From NCBI RefSeq assembly GCF_003994415.1, contig NZ_CP034689.1:3968001-4032000 (forward strand): a stretch of 64,000 nt of DNA. The letters run 5' to 3'. The notes under the pieces were generated by a model. That model did not search any database, was not told the origin of the DNA, and worked only from the letters and a program-made list of their open reading frames with translations. Both the position numbers and the translations under genes were made by a program. Source of the stretch: Achromobacter spanius. Lineage in GTDB: Bacteria; Pseudomonadota; Gammaproteobacteria; Burkholderiales; Burkholderiaceae_B. Below are positions 58,117 to 64,000 of the stretch, piece by piece (within the stretch, counting starts at the first letter, position 1; each line of letters begins with the position of its first letter).

Positions 58117-58629
58117 CTATCCGGCGGGCTGGGCGTCTGCCAGCTCTTGCGCCAGCTTTTCCACGAACATCCATTCCCGCACTTTCAGGCCTGCGGCCGC
58201 GTAATCGCGCTCGTCGTCAAGCAGGCGCTTCAGCGTGGCGCGCATCGAAACTCGCGCCTCTTCCAGCTCAGTGCGCAACGCCGCCAAGGCATCAGCATCG
58301 TCGCGCGCGTCATCCAGCATCTCGCGCCACGTCATCTGCTGCATCAGGAAAGCCGTGTCCATGGACGTGTTGCTCTCGGTCTGCAAATCCACGCCTGCCT
58401 GTTCGCACAGATAGCGCGCCCGCAGCAAGGGATCTCGCAACACGCGGTAAGCCTCGTTGGCGCGCGCCGCCCACTGCATGGCGACGCGACGTTCCGCGGC
58501 ACTGGCTGTGGCGTAGCGATCAGGATGCACCTGCGCGGCAACAGCGCGCCACGAGGTTTCCAAGGCTTGCGCGTCCAGATCGAAACGGGCGGGCAAGCCG
58601 AACAGCGTGAAATGGTCGTCTACAGCCAA
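58117..58629 (-). CDS. hscB: Fe-S assembly co-chaperone HscB
   Basis: A 170-residue J-protein. The N-terminal J domain (about 6-75) contains HPDRYATASAAERRVAMQWAARANEAYRVLRDPLLRARYLC with the HPD tripeptide. A three-helix C-terminal bundle includes MDTAFLMQQMTWREMLDDARDDADALAALRTELEEA, which docks IscU. It stimulates HscA ATPase and delivers IscU. It lies 3 bp after iscA. Confidence 0.95.
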   Translation of the reverse strand: MAVDDHFTLFGLPARFDLDAQALETSWRAVAAQVHPDRYATASAAERRVAMQWAARANEAYRVLRDPLLRARYLCEQAGVDLQTESNTSMDTAFLMQQMTWREMLDDARDDADALAALRTELEEARVSMRATLKRLLDDERDYAAAGLKVREWMFVEKLAQELADAQPAG

Positions 58630-58632
58630 GAC

Positions 58633-58956
58633 TTACACCGTGAACGACTCGCCGCAGCCGCAGGTCGCCTTCTCGTTGGGGTTACGGAACTTGAAACCTT
58701 CGTTCAGGCCTTCGCGGGCGTAATCCAGCTCGGTGCCATCCAGGTAAGCCAGGCTCTTCGGGTCAATGAAGACCTTTACGCCAAAGCTCTCGAACACGAC
58801 GTCTTCCGGCGCCGAGTCGTCCACGTATTCCAACTTGTAGGCCATGCCGGAGCAGCCCGTCGTCCTAACGCCGAGCCGCAAGCCAATACCCTTTCCGCGC
58901 TTTTGCAAGTAGCGGCCGATGTGATTGGCTGCCTGTTGGGTCAGGGTGACGGACAT
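58633..58956 (-). CDS. iscA: A-type Fe-S carrier IscA
   Basis: A 107-residue A-type carrier with the three ligand cysteines C35 (TTGCSGMAY), C99 and C101 (CGCGESF). It accepts Fe-S clusters or iron for transfer to [4Fe-4S] targets. It is 2 bp after iscU in the operon. Confidence 0.96.
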   Translation of the reverse strand: MSVTLTQQAANHIGRYLQKRGKGIGLRLGVRTTGCSGMAYKLEYVDDSAPEDVVFESFGVKVFIDPKSLAYLDGTELDYAREGLNEGFKFRNPNEKATCGCGESFTV

Positions 58957-58958
58957 GA

Positions 58959-59363
58959 TCAGCCTGCCACCGCTTCAGCCGGCGCCGAGTGCTTTTCTTT
59001 GTAGTTCTGCACCGCGGCCTTGATTGCGTCTTCGGCCAGGATGGAACAGTGCACCTTCACCGGCGGCAAGGCCAGCTCTTCGGCAATCTGCGTGTTGCGG
59101 ATGCTCATGGCTTGGTCCAACGTCTTGCCCTTGACCCACTCGGTCACGAGCGAGCTGGACGCGATGGCCGAGCCGCAGCCGTAGGTCTTGAAGCGCGCGT
59201 CTTCGATCACGCCGGCCTCATTCACCTTGATCTGCAGCTTCATGACGTCGCCACAGGCGGGCGCGCCGACCATGCCGGTGCCCACCGACTCGTCCGACTT
59301 GTCGAACGAACCAACGTTGCGCGGGTTTTCGTAGTGATCCAGAACTTTGGTGCTGTAAGACAT
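58959..59363 (-). CDS. iscU: Fe-S scaffold protein IscU
   Basis: A 134-residue scaffold on which clusters are assembled. Cysteines 37 (GAPACGDVM), 63 (YGCGSAIASSS) and 106 (VKVHCSILAEDA) are the ligands, and LPPVKVHC is the recognition loop for HscA. A C-terminal extension, YKEKHSAPAEAVAG, is a little longer than in E. coli. The gene is 33 bp after iscS. Confidence 0.96.
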   Translation of the reverse strand: MSYSTKVLDHYENPRNVGSFDKSDESVGTGMVGAPACGDVMKLQIKVNEAGVIEDARFKTYGCGSAIASSSLVTEWVKGKTLDQAMSIRNTQIAEELALPPVKVHCSILAEDAIKAAVQNYKEKHSAPAEAVAG

Positions 59364-59396
59364 GTTATTTCTCCACGAATTTCTTGGCGCGGGCGC

Positions 59397-60608
59397 TTAG
59401 TGCGCAGCCCACTGCACGGTGTTCAAGTCAATGCCTTCCTTGGCCATTTCCCACAGCGGCGACATATCGCGCAGCTTGCCAACGCGGCTCTTGAGCAATT
59501 CAATCGCGTAATCCACTTCCTTTTCGGTCGTGAAGCGGCCCAACGTGAAACGGATGGAACTGTGCGCCAACTCGTCATTACGACCCAGGGCGCGCAGCAC
59601 GTACGACGGCTCCAGGCTGGCCGACGTGCAAGCCGAACCGCTGGACACGGCCAGTTCCTTGATCGCCATGATCAGGGACTCGCCTTCGACGTAGTTGAAG
59701 CTGACGTTCAGGTTGTGCGGTACCCGCTGGTCCATGTCGCCGTTCAAATAGACCTCTTCGATCTGCGACAGGCCGTTCCAGAGACGGTCACGCAACATGC
59801 GGACTCGCTCGTTCTCGGTACCCATTTCTTCGCGAGCCAGGCGGAACGCCTCGCCCATGCCCACGATCTGATGCGTGGCCAGCGTGCCAGAACGGAAACC
59901 ACGTTCGTGACCACCGCCGTGCATTTGCGCTTCGATGCGGATACGCGGCTTGCGGCGCACGTACAACGCGCCGATACCCTTGGGACCGTAGGTCTTGTGC
60001 GCCGAAAACGACATCAAATCGACTTTCAGCTTTTGCAGATCGATTTCCACCTTGCCGGTCGCCTGAGCAGCGTCCACATGGAAAATGATGCCCTTCTCGC
60101 GGCAGATCTCGCCCAGCGTTTCGATATCCTGGACGACGCCGATCTCGTTGTTCACCATCATGACCGATACCAGCACCGTGTCGGGGCGCAGTGCCGCCTT
60201 GAAGGTGTCCAGATCAATCAGCCCGTCGTCCTTTACGTTCAAGTAAGTGACTTCGAAGCCTTGGCGCTCCAATTCACGACAGGTATCAAGCACGGCTTTG
60301 TGCTCGGTCTTGACGGTGATGATGTGCTTGCCGCGTTCCGCGTAGAAATTCGCGGCGCCTTTAATGGCCAGGTTGTCGGATTCCGTTGCACCGGAAGTCC
60401 ATACGATTTCGCGCGGGTCGGCGTTCACCAGCTTGGCGACTTCTTCGCGGGCGCGCTCAACCGCTTCTTCGGAATCCCAACCATAAGCGTGGCTGCGCGA
60501 CGCCGGATTGCCGAAGTTTTCGTAAAGCCAGGGCACCATCTTGTCCACGACGCGCGGATCAACAGGTGTGGTGGCCGAATAATCAAAATAAATCGGGCGG
60601 GTGGTCAT
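59397..60608 (-). CDS. iscS: Cysteine desulfurase IscS
   Basis: A 403-residue PLP enzyme that provides sulfur for clusters and for tRNA thiolation. Visible features are the N-terminal RPIYFDYSATTPVDPRV, the PLP lysine in SFSAHKTYGPKGIG, the active cysteine in VSSGSACTSASLEPSYVLRALG, and HSSIRFTLGRFTTEKEVDYAI. The start follows the iscR stop by 21 bp. Confidence 0.97.
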   Translation of the reverse strand: MTTRPIYFDYSATTPVDPRVVDKMVPWLYENFGNPASRSHAYGWDSEEAVERAREEVAKLVNADPREIVWTSGATESDNLAIKGAANFYAERGKHIITVKTEHKAVLDTCRELERQGFEVTYLNVKDDGLIDLDTFKAALRPDTVLVSVMMVNNEIGVVQDIETLGEICREKGIIFHVDAAQATGKVEIDLQKLKVDLMSFSAHKTYGPKGIGALYVRRKPRIRIEAQMHGGGHERGFRSGTLATHQIVGMGEAFRLAREEMGTENERVRMLRDRLWNGLSQIEEVYLNGDMDQRVPHNLNVSFNYVEGESLIMAIKELAVSSGSACTSASLEPSYVLRALGRNDELAHSSIRFTLGRFTTEKEVDYAIELLKSRVGKLRDMSPLWEMAKEGIDLNTVQWAAH

Positions 60609-60629
60609 ATCTACAACTCCTGATGCTGC

Positions 60630-61172
60630 TTATACGGTGGCATTGGCCGCTACGGCCGTGGTCGGGGAATTGGCGGCGGCATTGGCGCCCCCCACCCGAT
60701 TGACACGCACCGCGCAGGCCTGCGCTTGATTGCTGGCTTCCTGCAATTGGCGCACGCGCTGCTGATCGACCAGATCTTGCAGGGACACCGAATCCAGGTA
60801 ATCGACCATCTTGCGATTCAGCGTGGCCCAAAGCTCATGCGTCATGCACTTGCCCGGCTTGCCGTCATTGCCGCTCGTACAGTCCCGTTTACCGCCACAA
60901 CTGGTGGCGTCCAGCGGCTCATCGACCGCGAAGATAATGTCTGCAACGGTCACGTTGCGCGCAAGGCGCGCAAGCGAATACCCGCCGCCCGGGCCACGCA
61001 CGCTGTCCACGAGCTCGTGACGACGCAGTTTCCCGAATAGCTGTTCCAGATAGGAAAGCGAAATGTTCTGACGCTGGCTGATGGCCGCAAGAGTGACCGG
61101 GCCGCTATGCTGGCGCATGGCGAGATCGATCATGGCAGTCACGGCGAAACGCCCTTTGGTAGTTAGCCGCAT
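60630..61172 (-). CDS. iscR: Fe-S-dependent regulator IscR (Rrf2 family)
   Basis: A 180-residue regulator starting MRLTTKGRFAVTAMIDLAMRQ; the frame is open eight codons further, but this is the standard start. The helix-turn-helix is about residues 28-60. The cluster cysteines are at 92, 98 and 109, with a histidine at 112; the third cysteine is five residues later than in E. coli because of a GNDGK-type loop, a variation of spacing to note. The [2Fe-2S] form represses the isc operon. Two IscR-like sites lie just upstream. Confidence 0.95.
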   Translation of the reverse strand: MRLTTKGRFAVTAMIDLAMRQHSGPVTLAAISQRQNISLSYLEQLFGKLRRHELVDSVRGPGGGYSLARLARNVTVADIIFAVDEPLDATSCGGKRDCTSGNDGKPGKCMTHELWATLNRKMVDYLDSVSLQDLVDQQRVRQLQEASNQAQACAVRVNRVGGANAAANSPTTAVAANATV

Positions 61173-61221
61173 GGTGGGTTCCCTGTGATTCGGCAATGGC
61201 CGCCAGCGAATCCAGCGGTCA

Positions 61222-61246
61222 ATACCCGAGTAATTGGGTCAAGTAT
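61222..61246. promoter_or_regulatory. IscR type 1 binding site in the isc promoter
   Basis: ATACCCGAGTAATTGGGTCAAGTAT fits the 25-bp type 1 consensus at 22 positions by hand count. It overlaps a -10-like TATACT (minus strand, 61242-61247). This is the expected autoregulatory site about 50 bp before iscR. Confidence 0.85.
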
Positions 61247-61251
61247 AGCCT

Positions 61252-61276
61252 ATTCCCGACTAATTTGGTATGGCTC
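61252..61276. promoter_or_regulatory. Second, partial IscR-like site
   Basis: The left half, CCCGACTAATTTGG, is near-perfect for type 1, but the right half is poor. The tandem arrangement mirrors the multiple sites known upstream of iscR in E. coli. Confidence 0.5.
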
Positions 61277-61284
61277 CAGGCCAG

Positions 61285-61312
61285 AAAAAACCGCGCGGTT
61301 GCGCGGTTTTTT
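61285..61312 (-). terminator. Rho-independent terminator after the tyrosine phosphatase gene
   Basis: AAAAAACCGCGC-GGTT-GCGCGGTTTTTT: a perfect 12-bp stem with a T tract, 52 bp after the phosphatase stop and just upstream of the isc promoter, so it insulates the two units. Confidence 0.9.
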
Positions 61313-61364
61313 CACTGCCAAGTACCTCAAGAGCCGCACTGCTGGCGGTTCTATGTAAAAGCGA

Positions 61365-61853
61365 TCAGGCCGCTTGGTACTGGGTAGCGCGCTTGCGGAC
61401 CAATTCCAGGACCCCCTGGCAGGCGTCTTCCAAATAATCGAGCACCTTGCCAAAGCCATCAGCGCCGCCGTAGTAGGGATCCGGCACAGTGGCCTCCTCG
61501 AACTCATTGGCGAAACGCATCAGCAACATCAGTTTGTGCTGATAGGTTTTGGGGCACTGTTGCTGCATGGCGGACAGGTTGTCCCAATCCATGGCGAGGA
61601 TAAGATCAAAGTCGCGGAAATCTTCCGCAGTGACTTGACGCGCCTCACAGTGCGTAATCTCGTAGCCACGCTTACGCGCCGCAGCCTGCGCCCGGGCATC
61701 AGGCGCCTCGCCAATGTGAAACGCGTGCGTGCCCGCGGAGTCGATGCGAACCACATCGCCCAAACCCGCGTCGTTCACCAAATGGCGAAACACGCCCTCT
61801 GCGCTCGGCGAGCGACAGATATTGCCCATGCAAACGAAAAGTACCTTGGTCAT
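61365..61853 (-). CDS. Low-molecular-weight protein-tyrosine phosphatase
   Basis: A 162-residue LMW-PTP starting MTKVLFVCMGNICRSPSAEGVFRH; an ATG one codon earlier (61856) is equally possible, and neither has a clear ribosome-binding site. The P-loop CX5R is C8 to R14, and the general-acid aspartate lies in VPDPYYGGADGF. It removes phosphate from tyrosine residues; related proteins act on exopolysaccharide kinases, but no wzc-like kinase is present here. It is a single-gene unit with its own terminator. The 253-bp region upstream (61854-62106) is AT-rich and contains no gene I can support. Confidence 0.93.
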   Translation of the reverse strand: MTKVLFVCMGNICRSPSAEGVFRHLVNDAGLGDVVRIDSAGTHAFHIGEAPDARAQAAARKRGYEITHCEARQVTAEDFRDFDLILAMDWDNLSAMQQQCPKTYQHKLMLLMRFANEFEEATVPDPYYGGADGFGKVLDYLEDACQGVLELVRKRATQYQAA

Positions 61854-62106
61854 CATGGGAGTAAGTGTGCGGGAAAACCCGAGATAAGGCAAGCTTTTTT
61901 TGCAAATGGACAATTGGGTACCAGCGTGCATTAAATTTAAATTTACCCAATTAAATCAGCGCATTACAGTCAAATTCAAATGCTGAGACTCATAAGAGAA
62001 AGGCGCTGACCCAGTGCGTAGCGAAACTGACGCCACTACACCATCAGGTCTCATGATTTTCAGCTTTATGTAAGCATGGTTGAATGCATGGACAGAGACC
62101 AAATGG

Positions 62107-64000
62107 TCACACAGCCCCGTCCAGAAGTACCCGCTGCTTCAAGGCGGTGAGCGCGTCGCGGGCAGCGGCTGCCTGCTCGAATTCCAGATTCCGAGCGTGG
62201 TCCATCATCAGCTTTTCAAGGCGTTTGAGTTCGCGAGCCAATGCCTTTTCATCCTTCAAGAACTCGGCCGGAACCGCAGCTTCCAAAGCGTCATGCTGCA
62301 CCGGCGCGACGATGCCATCAATCAGTTCTCGCACTGCCTTGCGTACGCCGCGCGCTGTGATGCCATTGTCGATATTGAATTGCAACTGCTTGGCGCGTCG
62401 ACGGCTGGTTTCCTCCATGGCGCGCTGCATGGAATCCGTAATACGGTCTGCATACAGAATTGCATGACCATTCAGGTTGCGGGCGGCCCGGCCGATGGTT
62501 TGAATCAGGCTGCGCTCCGACCTCAGGAACCCTTCCTTGTCTGCATCCAAGATCGCCACCAGCGAAACCTCGGGAATATCCAGGCCCTCACGCAACAGGT
62601 TGATTCCAACCAACACGTCGAACGTTCCGAGCCGCAAATCGCGAAGAATCTCCACGCGTTCGACCGTGTCGATGTCGGAGTGCAGATAACGGACCTTGAC
62701 ACCATGCTCGCTCAGGAAGTCAGTCAGATCTTCGGCCATGCGTTTGGTAAGCGTTGTCACCAGGACACGCTCGCCTAGCGATACCCGAGCCTTGATCTGG
62801 CCTAGCAAATCGTCCACCTGCGTGCGGGCTGGCAACACTTCCACCAACGGATCGACCAGGCCGGTGGGTCGCACAACCTGCTCGACCACATTGTCGGCAT
62901 GCTCTTTTTCGTATGCCGCGGGAGTTGCAGACACGAACACGCACTGGCGCATCCGCACCTCGAATTCCTCGAGTTTGAGCGGCCGATTGTCCAGCGCGGA
63001 CGGTAGCCGGAACCCATACTGCACCAGCGTTTCCTTGCGCGATCTGTCCCCACGGTACATGCCGCTGAGTTGCCCGATGGTCACGTGACTTTCATCAATG
63101 AACATCAAGGCATCGGAAGGCAGGTAATCAATCAGCGTGGGCGGCGGCTCCCCGGCAGCCGCCCCCGACAAATGGCGGGAGTAGTTTTCAATGCCTTTGC
63201 AGAAACCCAATTCCTGCAGCATTTCCAGGTCGAACCGAGTCCGCTGTTCCAGCCGCTGCGCCTCGACCAGGTGGCCATCGTCGACAAACCGCTTTACCCG
63301 TTCACGTAGCTCTTCCTTGATGGTTTCAATCGCACGCAACACCGTATCGCGGGGGGTGACATAGTGCGAACCGGGATAGACAGTGAAACGGGGCAACTTC
63401 TGACGAATGCGACCGGTCAGCGGGTCAAAAAGCTCCAGGCTTTCGATCTCGTCATCAAATAGGGTCAGGCGCAGGGCCAACTCGGCACTTTCTGCGGGAA
63501 AAATATCGATGGATTCGCCCCGCACCCGAAATACGCCACGGGTGAACTCAGCGTCGTTGCGCGTATATTGCATCGCCACCAGGCGCGCGAGGATTTCCCG
63601 CCGCGAGATCTGGTCCCCGCTGCGCAGAATCAGCACCATGGCGTGGTAGTCGCCCGGGTTGCCGATACCGTAGATGCACGATACCGTACCCACGATGATC
63701 GTATCGCGCCGTTCGAGCAGGCTCTTGGTGGCCGACAGCCGCATTTGCTCGATGTGTTCATTGATGGACGAGTCCTTCTCAATGAACAGATCGCGCGTGG
63801 GCACATAAGCCTCGGGCTGGTAGTAGTCGTAGTAGGAAACGAAGTACTCGACCGCGTTTTTTGGGAAAAACTCGCGCATTTCCGCGTACAACTGCGCCGC
63901 GAGCGTCTTATTGGGTGCCAGCACCAACGCGGGACGCCCCAAGCGGGCGATCACGTTGGCCATGGTGTAGGTTTTGCCCGAACCCGTAACGCCCAAAAGC
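62107..64000 (-). CDS. uvrB: Excinuclease ABC subunit B, N-terminus cut by the window edge
   Basis: The last 631 residues of UvrB. The fragment opens inside Walker A (LLGVTGSGKTYTMANVIARLGRPALVLAPNKTLAAQLYAEMREFFP), so about 40 N-terminal residues are missing. Then come the beta-hairpin YFVSYYDYYQPEAYVPTRDLFIEKDSSIN, LLERRDTIIVGTVSCIYGIGNP, helicase motifs in VLVTTLTKRMAEDLTDFL, VGINLLREGLDIPEVSLVAILDADKEGFLRSERSLIQTIGRAARN, and the C-terminal UVR domain MMDHARNLEFEQAAAARDALTALKQR that binds UvrC. It is the damage-verification helicase of nucleotide-excision repair. Confidence 0.97.
   Translation of the reverse strand, partial: LLGVTGSGKTYTMANVIARLGRPALVLAPNKTLAAQLYAEMREFFPKNAVEYFVSYYDYYQPEAYVPTRDLFIEKDSSINEHIEQMRLSATKSLLERRDTIIVGTVSCIYGIGNPGDYHAMVLILRSGDQISRREILARLVAMQYTRNDAEFTRGVFRVRGESIDIFPAESAELALRLTLFDDEIESLELFDPLTGRIRQKLPRFTVYPGSHYVTPRDTVLRAIETIKEELRERVKRFVDDGHLVEAQRLEQRTRFDLEMLQELGFCKGIENYSRHLSGAAAGEPPPTLIDYLPSDALMFIDESHVTIGQLSGMYRGDRSRKETLVQYGFRLPSALDNRPLKLEEFEVRMRQCVFVSATPAAYEKEHADNVVEQVVRPTGLVDPLVEVLPARTQVDDLLGQIKARVSLGERVLVTTLTKRMAEDLTDFLSEHGVKVRYLHSDIDTVERVEILRDLRLGTFDVLVGINLLREGLDIPEVSLVAILDADKEGFLRSERSLIQTIGRAARNLNGHAILYADRITDSMQRAMEETSRRRAKQLQFNIDNGITARGVRKAVRELIDGIVAPVQHDALEAAVPAEFLKDEKALARELKRLEKLMMDHARNLEFEQAAAARDALTALKQRVLLDGAV

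Overview
The window is a GC-rich chromosomal segment from a betaproteobacterium. It most likely belongs to Burkholderiales, family Alcaligenaceae (Achromobacter/Bordetella-like). Reasons are four orphan Bug/TctC periplasmic receptors including signal-peptide-bearing copies in catabolic operons, the iscRSUA-hscBA-fdx-iscX order next to uvrB, the recJ-prfB-lysS block, and the dense packing of genes with ATGA overlaps. The genus is inference. I saw no tRNA, rRNA, CRISPR array, insertion sequence or prophage.

Layout. (1) 1-16.5 kb is a catabolic island. A minus-strand operon runs from two Bug receptors through a three-subunit biotin-dependent acyl-CoA carboxylase, a FadB-type hydratase/dehydrogenase, a DUF35 Zn-ribbon protein with an SCPx-type thiolase, and a 3-oxoacid-type CoA-transferase. 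A second minus operon has an SCP2-like protein, an alpha/beta hydrolase and a Liv-type ABC importer that runs off the left edge. Divergent plus-strand genes encode an aldehyde dehydrogenase, a 3-hydroxyisobutyrate-dehydrogenase-family enzyme and an IclR regulator. A matching operator-like palindrome sits at both minus-operon promoters. (2) 16.5-20 kb holds a LysR gene, a Bug receptor, and GalB-like and GalC-like enzymes of the 4-oxalomesaconate (gallate/protocatechuate 4,5-cleavage) branch. (3) 20-23.7 kb has a secreted lipase-like hydrolase, thiM and an MFS exporter.

(4) 23.7-34.1 kb is an iron-siderophore uptake region: ATPase, two permeases, binding protein, two TonB-dependent receptors, and an OmpR-type two-component system between the receptors. 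Fur-box-like sites precede both receptors. (5) 34.3-44 kb is housekeeping: TatD, LolD/LolC, a conserved unknown, recJ, a 181-bp inverted-repeat element, prfB with its programmed frameshift, an SDR, lysS and a small membrane protein. (6) 44-54.4 kb is a second Liv-type import operon co-transcribed with an acyl-CoA synthetase, a thiolase and a TetR regulator, plus two crotonase-family genes. (7) 54.6-64 kb has a tandem-domain methylglyoxal-synthase-like protein, the complete isc operon with an IscR site and terminator, a low-molecular-weight tyrosine phosphatase, and uvrB running off the right edge.

How the parts work together: regions 1, 2 and 6 each pair a periplasmic-capture import system with CoA-ester or ring-cleavage-product catabolism and a local regulator, so they are best read as self-contained carboxylic-acid utilization modules. 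Region 4 is a self-contained catecholate-type siderophore acquisition unit. Functions come from motifs read by eye in the translations; no database search was run.
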